Assembly: GCA_010015655.1 (NCBI GenBank)
Contig: ML976665.1
Location: forward strand, 117,909 to 181,908
Reading direction: 5' to 3'
DNA from: Bimuria novae-zelandiae CBS 107.79
Taxonomy: Eukaryota; Ascomycota; Dothideomycetes; Pleosporales; Didymosphaeriaceae
Length of the DNA stretch: 64,000 nucleotides
The first letter of the stretch is position 1. The number at the start of each line of letters is the position of its first letter. Of this stretch, positions 1 through 12,900 are shown piece after piece. The notes below the pieces were generated by a model that worked only from the letters and a program-made list of their open reading frames with translations, did not search any database and was not told the DNA's origin. The position numbers were made by a program, and so were the translations under genes.

Positions 1-1425
1 GTGCATTGGCTGAATCCGTGCATTGGGTGCACGGACACGTTAGTTGGAAAACGCCTTCTAGAAGTTGGGTAGGTGCGGCCTCGATCTGCTCTGACTTAAC
101 CAGGCGAGCGATTTCTTCCCACACAAACGTTATCGTTTGTCTCTGATCGGGGGAGAGTTTAAACCCGTAGATCTCTTGCATATTCTGCTTCAGGTCCGAG
201 CAGAGCCTCCACGAACGGAACGCACAGCAGAGAAAGCGGCTTAAGTAGGAGTAATACCTTCGCCGCGTCTGGTGTCGCTGCGGAAGAGCAAAAGGGTACG
301 CGTAGAAGCGACCCCAGCTCCGCAGCCAGCAACACAGAACACGCGAGGTTTGTGATAGGGTCCGCTCGCATCGCTCCATCACCTCGCTCGCCAATTCGAC
401 CAGCTTCCGAAGCTTAGCTTCCGTAGCTGCCATGCTCACCCATTCTACGCAGTTCCACGACCCAAGGATGTAGCCTTCGTCTTGCGGAGATGGGGTCCGC
501 GCGGTTGCAGTGATTAAGTGAAGCGGTTTGTTAGCGAACCACCGAGGCCAGCCGCAGCCTCGCAGCCAGTCAGTGTTCTCGTCGTGCTCGAGCTCCTCAG
601 CCACGGCCGTCTCTCTTTGTCCTATGCTAGCTAAGCGGGCCCCTCCTCTGCCTCCATTGCAAGGAGCGCATCGATTTCGGGGTCACCAGTAGCCTCCAGG
701 ATTCCTACTCCGGCCTCCCCACCGCGCTTTTGTTGACTCTCGCACTTTTCCGCCTGCGCCGTCTGCGTTGCGCTGCTGGCTACATCCATTCGCCAGTATT
801 GGTAAGGGAAACTCGACTTTGGTGGAGCCCATTTCTGGAGGAAGCACTCTGCTGCTATCCGTTTCGCCTGCGTATAGCTCTCCTTGTGTACTTTTCTGAG
901 GTGTTGTTGGAACCCGTCAACGTTAATCGTCTTATAGGAGCACTGACAGGCGAATCCCGGAACTGGCGGAGTAAGGAACTCGAGCACAGGCGAGCCGTCT
1001 GGGAGCGGTTTTATATCGTCGCTGTTTTGCGATACGGGAATGTGTTCGTACTGAGCTACGATGGTACTACGCCGGGGCTCGAAGATACGGTGTTTTGATA
1101 GCAGGTGAGTCTGTAGCCATTTTAGAGGAAGAGCAGTCCTGCACGGAGTGCAGAAAAGATGGCCGTAGTTGGAGAGATGCTGGATATACGGTTCAGTACT
1201 AGCGGGTGCAATAGCACATCGTTGGCTTGAAGAGGGCTGCTTTACTACAGGTAAGTATAGAGATAGGAGTAAAAGATTTGGCTTAGCTGTACCTGTTTCT
1301 GTACCGCGTCTTTGTGCGACTCTTTTGTATACACAGCCTAGTAAAGGTGCATATTTCGTACTCTGTAAGAGCTGTTGAACGTCTTTCTTTAATACGCAGT
1401 GTAGCTTAGCCCTGGACTTGGGGCT
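1..1425 (-). pseudogene. OrsD-like (DUF3505) zinc-finger protein, truncated and frameshifted
   Basis: Two minus-strand frames join into one recognisable protein. The upstream frame is open from about 1425 to a stop at 631-633. It holds two zinc-finger-like motifs: C-x2-C followed by H-x4-H (about 1080-1155), and C-x-C followed by H-x4-H around FACQCSYKTINVDGFQQHL (about 885-951). The second frame is open from about 650 to the left edge and carries ENTDWLRGCGWPRWF and LCCWLRSWGRF, both typical of OrsD/DUF3505 proteins. The frames overlap at 630-650, where a one-base shift in a GGGGCCCGC stretch restores continuity, so I read this as a frameshift; a small intron is less likely. No in-frame ATG exists in the upstream frame, so the start lies in a missing exon or is lost. 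The function of the family is not established; members are often subtelomeric or repeat-associated (general knowledge). The protein continues beyond position 1. Confidence 0.68.
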
Positions 1426-3076
1426 CTATATGCTAGTAGATAATTAGAAAAAGGAATGTCAATAAGGCGATAGAGGGCAAATAGACGCTATTCCTAAAAG
1501 AGATGCATAGGAGCGGGTTGGCAAGACTAGCCAAAAAGGGGCGCAAATAAGGGTTACGGTTGGGCGCGATACCTAAAAGGGACAGAGGAGGCGCGGCTCG
1601 CATGATCCCCAGGGAAATAGGGTGTAAAGGACCTACACCACAGATTTATTACCAGCCAATCCATCGCCAGAGACGTCTGCATTATCTCTTTGCTCATTTT
1701 GTAGTTCCTGGGACGTTACTGAGTAATTTCTTCTGCTCAGTACGTGCACCGCCTTTTAGAAATTTGTGGCTGATTGCGCCGCTTCAAAAAGCCAAATGTT
1801 AAGTATTCAAGGGAACGCAGAGTGCACTCGCATAGGATACACGCGCAAAAAGTAGTGCAGCGACCGGTCCCTGCTCGTCCGGAGCGTTCGTTGCGAATCA
1901 AGGCAGCTGTGTGGTTCGCGACAGCAGTTGATTCTCGAAGTTGAGATTTGGCTGCCCGGCCGCACTACACTGTATGTCCCAGCACCACACGCTCTGGGCC
2001 AATTCTAAACGGGCGCAGCACACTACCGAATTCACCGGACAGAGGATTGAAAGGTGCTCAGGCCGTCAATAATCGGTGGTGAAATGGATTTCCGAAATCC
2101 TTGTAAAAATTGATTTGGTTTGCCCGGGTGACTAATAACAAAGTCCGTCGCTTCTACGACTGCAGGAAGGAGCAAACAGCGAGGAACTCTGTTACACTTT
2201 CAACGAAGAGATTGAGGGCTCCACAACGATTAGTCAATGTTTTTGAATGGCGTGGGGCCATTATACATGATCGCCCTTTAAACAAGAAATGATATATTGG
2301 ACCTGGCAGACCGAACGATTGTTTCGAGGACTATAGCGACGATGAAAAAGCTCGGAACGTCGAGGCGAATAGAAAGTAAAAAGATAAAAGTGGCAGCAGC
2401 GTAGAAAAGGCGTCGAATGAATCTCATCTTGCAAATATCGGATCATAGAAGGCTTAAGCCGTGCTCCGAGGTCGCTCGTAACGCAATCGCGTCGAGCTGA
2501 ATGAGAATCATAGTCAGTTGTAGCGGACGACCTCGTCAAGGCATCTGCCCCTGCCGTTTGCACCGGTGGCCTGGGAGGCTCTTGCCATCCACCGAATCCG
2601 CCAACCCATCGTAAGACTTCCAGTCTCAAGGTCGTTGTAGATTAATTCCGTCGAGTAATTTGAAGAGACTCTATTAACTGCCCATAATGCAGGCCAACGC
2701 TTGCGAGGCACTGAGCGGCCGTTGTTCACTCGTCGTCCCTTCCTCAAGTAGATGCACCCGCGACATTGGCCACCACAGCCCTCGCCGCCCACACAAATAC
2801 ACAAATACCTTGCTCTTCAAACAATCGCCCGAGAGCTGCGTCAGCGACCCTCAACACACGTATTATCCATCCAGGTACAATACACAGTGATCGTCCTCCG
2901 CGACAGCTATCTACTTCCACCCGCTTATTCGTGGTTCACCCAGGAAACCCTCCGTGAAGCGCCCTTAGTCGGGCACACCCAGCGGCAAACGCTACAAGCC
3001 CTCTCCTCTCACCTTCCTAACGTGAGTGTCCCAAGTAACATAGCTTCACGGAGATAACTTGGGTCTCAGATGAAGA
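1426..3076. other. Intergenic, no supported gene
   Basis: Only short ORFs without family features or splice support. 1430-1800 has a TA-rich, mutated texture suggesting an old repeat. 2700-3060 is pyrimidine-rich and grades into the promoter of the next gene. Confidence 0.5.
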
Positions 3077-3084
3077 TATATAAA
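3077..3084 (+). promoter_or_regulatory. TATA box of the F-box-like gene
   Basis: TATATAAA lies about 125 nt before the ATG at 3207 and is followed by a CT-rich stretch, as in fungal core promoters. Confidence 0.55.
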
Positions 3085-3206
3085 GCCTCTGCCGACCCTC
3101 TCCTTCTCACTCTCGCTCAATCACGACCTTGCCCGGCAGCGTCTCTCAGGCAGAGTTCCTGTATCCTCCGACAAGCGACTGCCACTATCTTCTACACAAC
3201 GCCACG

Positions 3207-4794
3207 ATGTCGTAAGTTGCCCTAGAATGAGCGTCTTAGACGCAGACCGGCTGACCTGTATTCGTAGCGCCCGCGAGGAAGATCAACTGGCCGTCGACAT
3301 CATGCAGCGCCTCGAGGCTGCATATGATGAGCGGCGCGAAGAGCACCAGCTCCAGATGCGCAGCGAGCGTCAACGCAGCAGGATCTCCCTCAGGCCTGCT
3401 CCACTCTCACTGGAGGGTTGTGTGCTCGTCGAGCAACCTCGCATCAGGTATGTAACCCCCCCAGAGAAACCCTCGTGCGAAGCCGAATGTGGCCTACCAA
3501 GTGCGCTCGGCCCTTGTATCTACGATACTGGGTTGACACACTGTTGTGTTTCTGTCCGACCTTCAGCTTGACGCGAGAATCGGGATCGACAGGAAAAGCA
3601 TGAACTGACTCTTCCAGCCCGTTGCCACCCACTCCGCAGAAGTCGTCGACTCGCAAGCGCAAAGAGCCACCGGCGGTCGTCGAAGAAAAGACGCCTCACT
3701 TCCAGAAGAAGCGCATTAGGCTCAAGGTCCGATCGCCTACCACTCCGGTCGCTAGGCGCGTCAAGCTCGATGTACTTGCTATCACGATGGATGATCAAGG
3801 CGCGAACAAGAAGAAGGAAATATTCCCGTTCCTCGAGCTACCTGGCGAAATTCGGAACATGATCTACCAACATTGCATCGCCATGATGACGCAGCAAGCA
3901 CTTCTCGTGCACCTTCCCAAGACAGGCACCCTCCGCGCCAGCACGCGCCAGAGCCGTGCTGCTCCAGGCAAGTATCGCGAGCCTGACGACCTGGAAAAGA
4001 AGACGAAGAACGGAGTGGTCAAGCAGCTTCCCCCACAAGCGTCGCATCGTCCTTTCGTTGGCTTGACGCACGTCTGCCAGCAAATCCGAAAGGAGTTCTA
4101 TCCGATGTACATCGGCAAGCAGGAGGTTGGTTTGGACTTGACGCAGACGACTCAGTACCTAGAAACCTTCTTCAACCCGCACCAGCCCCTCTGCTTTGCG
4201 GACAACCTAGACTTGAACGGAAAGAACTTGCCCTTCCGCGGTAATCTTACCATCGCCGTTGCTGACAAGATCCTTCCCGTCGAGAAGATGGTTGGCTGGA
4301 TTGATGCTCTTCCGTTCTTGTACACGTGGGCCAACTCGTTCCAAATTGAGGCGGGTTTCGGGCGGTACTCGCGGAGGAACTACCAGCCGAGTGTGGATGG
4401 TGAAGCCAAGGATCTGTAAGTTTCTTCCATGGTGCACAATACACCGAGTCCACAGTATTAACTCTTCTCAAGGTACCGTCTCTACGGTCGCAAGGTCCTC
4501 CAGGATCGCACATGCGGCCCCATGAATCAACAGTGGCGTATCGTCCTTCGTCGTCGTCAGCTCGCGGCCGTTCGCATCCACCGCGAGGGAAACTATTACG
4601 GCAAGCCATTCTTCCATATCATCTGGAAGCATGAGCACCGCAAGTACTGGATGACGGATCTCTTTTCGGACATCCCGGGTACCCTCCACGGGGTCGCTCT
4701 GGCCGGCAGCTGGCTCGCGCAACTGGGCTTCGATGGTATGGAGCACTTCCACGTCCGTGTTGGTGCCGAGCGTCGTCCGAATGAGCTTTCCTAA
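3207..4794 (+). CDS. F-box-like (LPGEIRNMIY) protein, four exons
   Basis: Exons 3207-3211, 3268-3447, 3618-4415 and 4473-4794 join to 434 codons plus TAA. Every intron has GT/AG ends (GTAAGT, GTATGT, GTAAGT) and phase is kept, which also decides the very short first exon (ATG TC). The N-terminal 125 residues are charged, with a basic KKRIRLKVR-type patch that could be a nuclear signal. FPFLELPGEIRNMIYQHC at about residues 132-149 is the F-box-like motif common in Pezizomycotina hypothetical proteins. The C-terminal half shows no catalytic motif. By analogy it may be a substrate adaptor of an SCF ubiquitin ligase, but many proteins with this motif have no known partner. It is the only multi-exon intact member of the family here. 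Confidence 0.85.
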
Positions 4795-6034
4795 AACAGG
4801 TCACCTCTCTTCGGTCTACCTGAATGTCTTGATCAAAATTGCTTGGGCTGCGCGTCTGGCTTTCTTCTGGGATGCAACCACGCAGCGACGTTACCTTACT
4901 CGGTGTTGAAAACGATCAGCAGTTGACAACGCTATCTTGTGTTTGATCTGCGCGTATCTGACCAGCTGCGCGGTACGACCAGGATTTCTTTCCTGGGCCC
5001 TTGGTCTGACCCTTATCGATCTCTCCGCGGTTGTGTCGGTGGAATCTAACATGGAGATTTTTTGGATTTTCTTGACGGACATAGGCAGTTGTACTATTAT
5101 TTAGGTTTTCGGCTCGGTTGGGGGCAGGATGGACATGGTTTCACGCCGGTCACGACGTCTAACTGTTTGCCTATGAAGCGCTGTCTTTCTTGGATAGCAA
5201 AATGCAATGCACTGGTTTTCTTTTCATCGGAGGTGATTGTGCCGCGTGCTGCGACCGACGAAATATGGCTCGTGATATTGTTCCGTTGTTGCTGACAACA
5301 TTTATGATAGGCTTGAGACGGCATGGAAGAATTGATGAGGCGGCTGGAGTATAGGGTGTCTTTTATCGTCGCTATCGACCTGAACACTCAGGCGTGAGGG
5401 GCGGTGTTGGAGGACTACGGTTTGTATTGTTCTTCGTGCTCTCGGATAGTACGAAGGAGCGCCAGGCAGAAGCCTCCAGCGCCCATCTCCATTAGCTCGG
5501 CGTTTTGTGCGACGAACGCATCGGTGGAGCGCGTTGAATGTTTGGGGTGGGTGACAGCTGGCGGGCGACGCTAACCTCGCAGCAACTCGAGCCCAAGCTG
5601 CGCCCGCGCTTCCCTTGTGGGTCCCTCGCTGCAACGTCATCTCAACTCCGAGATGGAATCGCACTCAAGACGGAATACTATAAACGTGGTGGCGCTGTTC
5701 GATGCGTCACGACTTTGACGCGACTGAGACCGACAGCACCAGGACAACCCGCAATGGCGATGGCGGGTACTAAATGAAACAGGCACTGCATGACATTGCG
5801 CCGTCAATAGGCCGTCGAGAAGCCGTGCCCGCGCGTGTGCGAATCACCATGGCATCAACAATGTGGTCATAATCAACAGCACCGATCCCATCATGTTCGG
5901 AGGTTTTGCTGCGACGTCGATCTGGAGGCGTCTGATCCTGGCAACCTCGAACCAGTGAGGTCATCGACCAGGGTTTTGACCTGTTGATCGCATTGCAACC
6001 CCAGCTTCTGTTACCTCATTCTTTCTCTGCAATC
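4795..6034. other. Intergenic, no supported gene
   Basis: Holds the 3' region of the F-box-like gene and the promoter of the coiled-coil gene. The ORFs seen are short, on both strands, and lack splice support. Confidence 0.5.
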
Positions 6035-7377
6035 ATGGATCCTCCTTCCTATCGAACACACTCGCGCTTCGCTCGCTCTGCGCACTTCTCACGGCAGGCC
6101 TTCGACACAGCACTTCGCTCGCCAGACGAACAGTGGGAAGACATGTCGTCCCGCCCAAAGAGCATGACCGACTTCCAGTCGCTGCTCGACGCCTCTGCCC
6201 CGCCGAATGGACAGCCGCGAAAAAAGGCCAGCATCTCCCTGGCACAGGGCCTGATGATGACGAGCGAGAGCCCGCGATCCTACAGCATACCAGACGTTTC
6301 ATCCGCCAGCGGGCCGTGGAGTGAGAACCTGTTCTATGCGTATGCGCAGAAGGTACACTCCCATTGTCTTCGCAGTGAGTAAATGCAACATTTGCTGACA
6401 GGGTGGAATCACAGAGTGACTACGCACAGTCCTCACCGTACATCCTCACCTTCACCAACGCACTCATCGCCGACCAATGGTGGTCCCTTGTCCAGCGCGA
6501 ATACCCTGAATCTACACGTCCCGGGCCTCAGCTCTTCATACTCAAGGGCGACGATATGCAGGAGCAGATACAGGACAACCCCAAGTTCTACGACCTGCGT
6601 AACAGCTGGTTCTACACGCCGAGCGAAGGCGCCACCGCTCCCATCCCTCTGCAAGACTACCGTGGCAATCCTGTCGCCCCACCAGAGCCTCCCAAGCCAG
6701 AGAAGCCAACACCAGATACGAGCGCGTTCGATATGAAAGAGCTGGAAGCAACACTGGACAAGATGGCTGCCATGATCACCGAGAACACCGAGTCCATCCG
6801 CGCCTTGTCCGTGGCGCAGAGCACAGGCTTGCAGACCATGCAGGAAATCAACGAATCGACTTCCACGCAGATCAAAGCTCTCGCCGACAACCAGGCTGCT
6901 CTCCAGGCCCTCGTCTCGCAAAACGCATCGCACTACATCGCCCTATCGAACCAGTCCTTCTCCGCACAGTCCACCATGCAGAACGTCCTACAGTCAAACG
7001 CGGAGCAGCTCGCGAGCTTAGCAGAGGGCCAAAAGCGATTGGTTGACACGTGCGCTGGCATGGTGCGGAGCATGGAGAAGGTGGGTGGCACCATCGAACG
7101 TGTCGGCGAAACGATGAAGGAGGTGGGCAGTGACTCGGCGAGTAACGCAAACGTGATGCGGGACACCGAAAGGACCATCGGCACCATTGTCAACCGCATT
7201 CAGCCCCCGCCGCGAAAGCTGAACCGCAGGATCAAGGGCGTTTGGTACGAGTACGACGATACGCCGGGCGTGGCGAGCAGTGAGAAAGAGAACTTCAAGG
7301 GCATGATGACTCCGCGGAAGAGCGTGCAGATGCTCTCTACACCTCCGAAGAGCCCGTTGAGTACGCGGACAGCGTGA
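6035..7377 (+). CDS. Coiled-coil protein of unknown function
   Basis: ATG at 6035. Exon 1 is 6035-6352 and exon 2 is 6415-7377, giving 425-426 residues. The intron uses GTACAC and ends ATCACAG at 6414. The nearer AG at 6401 would put a TGA in frame within six codons, so the later acceptor is chosen. The first half contains a compact region (FYAYAQKSDYAQSSPYILTF, NALIADQWWSLVQREYPES) followed by a proline-rich linker. Residues of roughly 190-330 are rich in Q, S, L, E and A with heptad-like spacing, suggesting a long coiled coil. The tail is basic and rich in S/T-P. I do not recognise a named family. It is convergent with the SDR gene, 165 bp from its stop. Confidence 0.8.
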
Positions 7378-7542
7378 ACGTCCACCCTTCCTTCCTGTCT
7401 TATTAGCGTGTCACGATAGCGCATTTTCGGTGTCTCGGTTATATCAAAATTCAGCGTTCGATATGTAGGCTTTGGCTTTGGGTTTAATTGTACGATCAAC
7501 CGCGATAACACTATCTATGTCTCTTTTCTACACTACCGTCCC

Positions 7543-8465
7543 TTACCACTGCTTATGCTCACACCCCTTCCACTCATCCTCGCCCCCGAACCAGTGCACA
7601 TACTTTCCTCCGTGCGCGGCGCGGCTCGTCTCGCCTAGCCGTACCATCATGCCGTTGCACGACTCCTCCACCGTGGTGGGCGCCGTCTCGAAGCCGAGCC
7701 CTTTCGCGCCCGCCTGTCCGAGATCGGTCTGCACCCACCCTGGGTCCAAGTTGATGGCGTTGAGCCAGGTCTCTTCCGTGTGCATTCGGACGATGAGCCA
7801 CTGCGCGGCGGCTTTAGAGGGCCCGTAGGCCGCGTTGGGGACTGACGGTTGATCGCTGTTCCAGAGTCAGTGGTCTTGCACGAGAGGGTATGAACCGGAG
7901 AAGGAAGGGGCGGACGTACACGAGGCATCCGGCGATACTGCCCATCAGCGCAAAGGTAGGCTCGGTGCCTTCCTTTGCGCTCTGCTCCAAGAGGGCCCGT
8001 GTCGCTTGGAACAGGGAGACTACGCCGTAAACGTTTGGTCTCATGTGACCTTCCATGTCCTCGATCTTGACATCTTTAATCGCGGGCCACACGTAGCTCA
8101 CACCTACTCTCTCGTCAACATCAGGTCCTGCATCCAATCACACACACCCAAGACCACATAAATCCATCAGGGAAGGGAGAGGACTTACCAGCGTTCGCGA
8201 TCACGACGTCGAGCTTCTTCACTCCATACTTTTCCTTGAGCTCCTGCACTGCGCTAAACGCGTCAGCGTGCACGGCAGCGTCAATCTTGACGATGATGAG
8301 ACGCGTGTCTGCGGCTGTGGGGAGCACTTTGAGCGCGACGCTGGTCGGGTGCGAGGGCGAGCGCACGGCTGCGATCATGGTGTGCGACGGGAGGAGGAGG
8401 TAGTGTTTTAGCAGGCCGAGACCGAGGCCGCGGTTTGCACCTGTGATGAGGACCGTTTTGAGCAT
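7543..8465 (-). CDS. Short-chain dehydrogenase/reductase (classical SDR)
   Basis: Three exons on the minus strand: 8465-8189, 8127-7920 and 7855-7543, giving 265 residues. Introns use GTAAGT/GCAG and GTACGT/ACAG, the second preceded by a CTGAC-type branch site. MLKTVLITGANRGLGLGLL at the N-terminus is the TGxxxGxG nucleotide-binding loop. IANAG follows strand 4, MGSIAG supplies the catalytic Ser, and YGPSK gives the Tyr-x3-Lys pair. Length is normal for the family. It should be a cytosolic NAD(P)H-dependent oxidoreductase on a small carbonyl or alcohol; substrate unknown. It lies next to, and in the same direction as, the NmrA-like gene. Confidence 0.88.
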
Positions 8466-8574
8466 TGTCGTGATAACCTGGAGCTTATAGAGCTTATGTG
8501 TATACAATTGGGAGGATGAGAATTGAGGAAATAGACATTGTTGGATGTTATGAGAAGAGATTTGACGCGCGCGA

Positions 8575-8590
8575 GGTATTTATATATGTA
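8575..8590 (-). promoter_or_regulatory. TATA box of the SDR gene
   Basis: Minus-strand TACATATATAAATACC about 110-125 nt before the SDR start codon at 8465. Confidence 0.5.
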
Positions 8591-8990
8591 GCTGGTGCGG
8601 TCCGTGGAAGAATTAGACTGGCCGAGTAATGTTGTAGGGAGAAAAGGTTGTACCAATGTTGATGTTCGTCTGGATGTCAGGAGGAGGTCAGAACGTCAGA
8701 ACGAGGCGCATTTCGCATGTTTCCTGCTATATTGGGTGGGTGGTGCTGATGATGGGATTCCTGATAGATGAACAGGTCTTGGATTACTGTAAGCTATCGT
8801 GCACGAGTGGAGCGCATATTTTGAGTAGCTGACCTGTTGTTGGGTTTTAGCACCGCACCACGCATGATACGTTCTCCACACGCACAGCGGTACACTGGTC
8901 TTATCACAACTTGAGCCTCGATTTGAGTATTACTAACCAAACAAAATCATTCTATTTCCATCCCTATTGCTATTCAAGAAGCGTTCCCAA

Positions 8991-9941
8991 TCACTCCGCC
9001 GCCTTCGCCAACTCAATCGCCCCCTTGACAACCTCATCCAGCCTCTGCACCGGCAACCCCAACTCCCCATTCCACACTTTCCCCTCCTTCTCAAAATCAT
9101 ACCCCACCTCGACGTCCCCCACAAAGCTCAGTGCCAGCAACCCAAACGTCGCGTTGAAATCCCCAGCGTCGAACTGAGCCTTTAACTCGCGTATGCGCGG
9201 CGCACTCTGCTTTTCCTCCACCGCCCACTTCTCGCCCGTCTGGCGCTCGAGACTTTCTAGGATTTCTCTGGGGGTGGTCACGAAGTCCGACAGGAAGATC
9301 TGCTTGTTCTCCGAGAGTTCGGGGTGGAGCAGCGCCCGCGCGACAGCGAACCCTGTATTCCCACTCGTCGTAACGCTAAACCGCGCGCGGCCGGAATCCC
9401 ATATGGTCGCTTTCCGCCTTTTTACGTCTATGCCCAGGAAATTCCCAGAGGCGGCGGGATTGAGGCCCCAGTCGAGCCAGCTCCCGCACGAGATGGACGT
9501 CCAGGTTAACTTCCCCTTTGACGCGGCGGCGCGCTCGATGAGGTACTTTAGCATTTTCCCCTTGAGGGCGTAAACCGGGACGAGAGAGGTCGCGCGGGGA
9601 TCGAGGTTATTAGCGCCGAATTCGGAGGGTATGAGTCTGCGGACGCCGGCGGCGAGGCAGGCGTCGATGATGCGGAAGGCGAGATCATCTTTTGTGACGG
9701 GGCCAGTGGAGATGGCGGAGACGACGGCGTCGTGGCCGGTGAAGGCGGTGGTGAGTTCGGCGGTTGTGTAGGCGTCTGAGATGGTTTTCACGGGGACCCC
9801 GGCGGGGAATTTCGCGGATGAGGAGGCGCGTGTGAGGATGGTGACGGTGAAGGAGGGTTCCGCTAGGAGGGCGGAGAGGATGGGGCGGCCGACGGAGCCG
9901 GTGGCGCCGATGATGAGGATGGATTTGAGGGGGGTGGTCAT
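8991..9941 (-). CDS. NmrA-like / isoflavone reductase-like NAD(P)-binding protein
   Basis: Uninterrupted ORF of 316 residues from ATG at 9941. IIGATGSVGRPILSALL (about residues 10-26) is the GxxGxxG dinucleotide loop of atypical SDRs, followed by strand 2 ending TRASSS. VVSAIS and RLIPSEFGANN are typical of the NmrA/PCBER/isoflavone-reductase group. The usual SDR YxxxK pair is replaced by a Lys in LKGKMLKYL. The function may be reductase or redox-sensing regulator; the sequence does not decide. Its 3' side faces the SDR promoter. Confidence 0.88.
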   Translation of the reverse strand: MTTPLKSILIIGATGSVGRPILSALLAEPSFTVTILTRASSSAKFPAGVPVKTISDAYTTAELTTAFTGHDAVVSAISTGPVTKDDLAFRIIDACLAAGVRRLIPSEFGANNLDPRATSLVPVYALKGKMLKYLIERAAASKGKLTWTSISCGSWLDWGLNPAASGNFLGIDVKRRKATIWDSGRARFSVTTSGNTGFAVARALLHPELSENKQIFLSDFVTTPREILESLERQTGEKWAVEEKQSAPRIRELKAQFDAGDFNATFGLLALSFVGDVEVGYDFEKEGKVWNGELGLPVQRLDEVVKGAIELAKAAE

Positions 9942-12900
9942 GGTGGTATATGTATCCTAAGGGGCTGTCGATTCGAGCAGTGGAAGTTGGAGGCTGAGTT
10001 TTGTTCTGAGGTATACAATGGAGCTGGTGGGAAGTGTGCGTGTGATGATTCAATCTAGGACAGGCTTCACTATTCTTATATCATTTCCTCGTCTTCGAAT
10101 TTTCTCATCGCAGAGCGTGATATCTGGTTGTAGTCTTCCCTATACGGCTAGCAGATGACCAATCGTGCTCGTGTACAGCCCTGCAATGCATCGGCCGCCG
10201 CTTGTAGACGCTAGTGGCGATTATCACGGTTTACTCATCGCGACCATGGCGTATGTTAACGAAAGAGACGCATGCCAAAAGAATATGTTACTCACCTGCT
10301 GCATCATCTTACCAATTTTGCCTAGGTCGGTGTTACATTGTGTTGTACAAGTTTCATCAAATAGGTTTGCTTGGAAATCACTTCCCGTCCCTCAACACCT
10401 TAACAATAACTTCTCGTCAAATCACAACATCACGACTACACGGCTGCCTTGGGCACGTGTTTTGAAGCCTGCAGAGATGAAAATAACCTGGGTACGCTGC
10501 TAATGAACCTGATAGCAATCTCACCACTGGCCCTTGTACTCATGCGATAATGAAGATCTTCCCATCGATCAGCTGAAGCTGATCAACAGGTTATGAATGT
10601 ACATGAGTTTCGCAGTCATAATGGAACGAACGCATTGACTTGACTTCTGATAGAGAACATAGATGTGTGGATCGCGGTTGGATGACTAGTCTTCTGGACT
10701 TGTAAAGTCCGGTGATGGGAGAGTTCTCAGTCAAGAGAAGCTGGGTGAGCGCATGTGCTAGGTGCTATCACTCGCGCGGAGAGATACGTCGAGTCCAAAT
10801 TGTACAGTGCAAGGGATCCAAGAATACGTCTGCCTCATAGTGAGGCGTTGCTATTCTTAGGTTTTGGACGCGGAATGGATCGCTGTGACGGGCGGGGAAG
10901 CGACGGCGCGATGCTCCCGATGGTCGTCATCGGGCCGAAGCGACATCGCGCAATTGGCGGAACGGCACTGGTTTCAGGGTCCACTTCCCCGCCTGCAGGT
11001 CTCAACACCTCCATACCCTCCTCAATCCTTTCGCTCATTACCATCGTCGTGGTTTGTCACACCTCGCGTGCGTCGCGTGCGAGGAGCGTTCTTTCGATAC
11101 GCCATGTTTCTCACCTCGGGATTGTTGTGCATTGATGGAAGCGATGCCACGACTTGCGACGCTATTATTCTCGCAATCGAGGATGGATTTCGAGTGAGCC
11201 AGTAGCTCTTTTCCTCAGAAATTTTCTAGAAACTTTTTGTCAGCATCGAAAAGATTGCAAGAACTGGACCTCGGTAGCCAGCGATCACGATCATCAGAAG
11301 AGATAGTGTTTAGCCCCAAGACCATCGGATGGGTTTTGCGTGCTGGGATCAGACAAGGTGAACCTAGGGACTCCCAAAGGTGCACGATTGAGTTTTACCG
11401 CAATTCAGTGCTTGGACCAGAAGGGCCTTACCCTGCGTCAGGGCATTGTGTGGGTATGATGTCCACTTGTTGAAAAGACCGCCGCGAGCTGAGACATTGT
11501 CACCTCTTGTCTGTCAAATGTTTCCACTGGCGAGTTCGCGTGCGACGCCTCGCAACGTGGTAGGACTACAATCGTATGAGACAATTCTGGACTTGCTACT
11601 CAGGTTGCTCGTTGCGCACGACTGCGGCTACACCACTAGCTTGTGCGTTTCTTTCTGCACCTAGAAACGTGATACCCACGATCTTTGAGCTACAGAAGAT
11701 GCTGGCAAGCACAAAGACGGACTGCAGGTATGATTGTGCCACGTATTCGACGTGGGAGTATGAGAGACATTTGTTGAGCACGCCGGCCCTCTCCGGTCCA
11801 AGCAGCAACCTGGACAATTGGCGTGAGCTCTTTGTATTACCTGTTTTTCTTTCATTATGGCTGCCCCCCGGTGCGTCATTTTCTTCTCCTTCCCATACCT
11901 CGTGCGATTAGCACGCACTAGAAAATGGCTCTAAGTGACTGCCGGCGTCAGGACGGTATAATCCGATCCAGATGCATCCATCATTGAAAGCAGTAACTGG
12001 AAGCGGAAGATCGTGGTTTGCGGCAGTACGTTCTCACACCACGACGATCTTTCGATGAGGCGGTGTGAAGACTACGTACATGCGCGAGGCTCCATCAAAC
12101 GGCGCCCAGCCCATGTGAAGGTTTTCACTGAACCCGACAATATCGACAAGTGGAGCAATCGCTGCCCTCGTACGCGGAAACGGGTGCGGCACGGTTCTTC
12201 TTCACCCAAGTTCGTGTTAGCAAGGCCTGTGCTACCATGAGGTACCATTGCACAACATGCCCGGCAGGGGTATCTTCGTGTAATCCCCCAATCATTGAAC
12301 GATTTGAGGTCACTCCCATAGCGCCTCCACAATGAAAGCATACGCAATGTCAGGACACGACAGAACCACGAGCTTCTGGTGGGTCCTAACTGTGCGCGCG
12401 TGCAGGAGCACCCGATAGCATGGAGGAACTGTACACTCTGGATAACATAACCACTGCTATGCTCCATCAGCTACGTGCAATAGTCCGAGATCGGCACCAG
12501 CGGCGGGGAGCGCAAAAGTCGGACGATGAGGCGAACTAGTGGCCTACACTTGTCTTTGTACAGAAGCTACAACGAAGATTGAGCTACAACATGCGCCTAT
12601 GCCCTTACGGAACGAAAGACGGATCCGTCGATGATCCCTGCATCCTTCCCAAGCACCGGGATCGCATAGCGTAGCCAGTTACAGGCTGATGCTATAATTG
12701 GCCGGCCCGAATGCCTTTATACAGTATCCGACCATGCGCGTTTCTCCAACCTCTGGCTTCTCATCGCCTAGGTTTGGGATGCTTCCACGAGAATAGAGAC
12801 GATCTGTGGGGCAGAGCATGAAGATGCATTGCAGTTTTTGCCCGTGCTGCGACCCGCTGTTACTGACCCTGCATTGACAGCGGGAGGTTCAAAAGGAATA

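Noticed and set aside
2261..2804. Overlapping minus-strand frames of about 100 codons
   Set aside because: Mutually overlapping in different frames, Arg/Cys-rich composition typical of antisense noise.
10755..11205. GC-rich patch open in several frames, possible gene
   Set aside because: No family motif, no splice structure and no consistent codon pattern; both strands are equally open, as expected by chance in GC-rich DNA.
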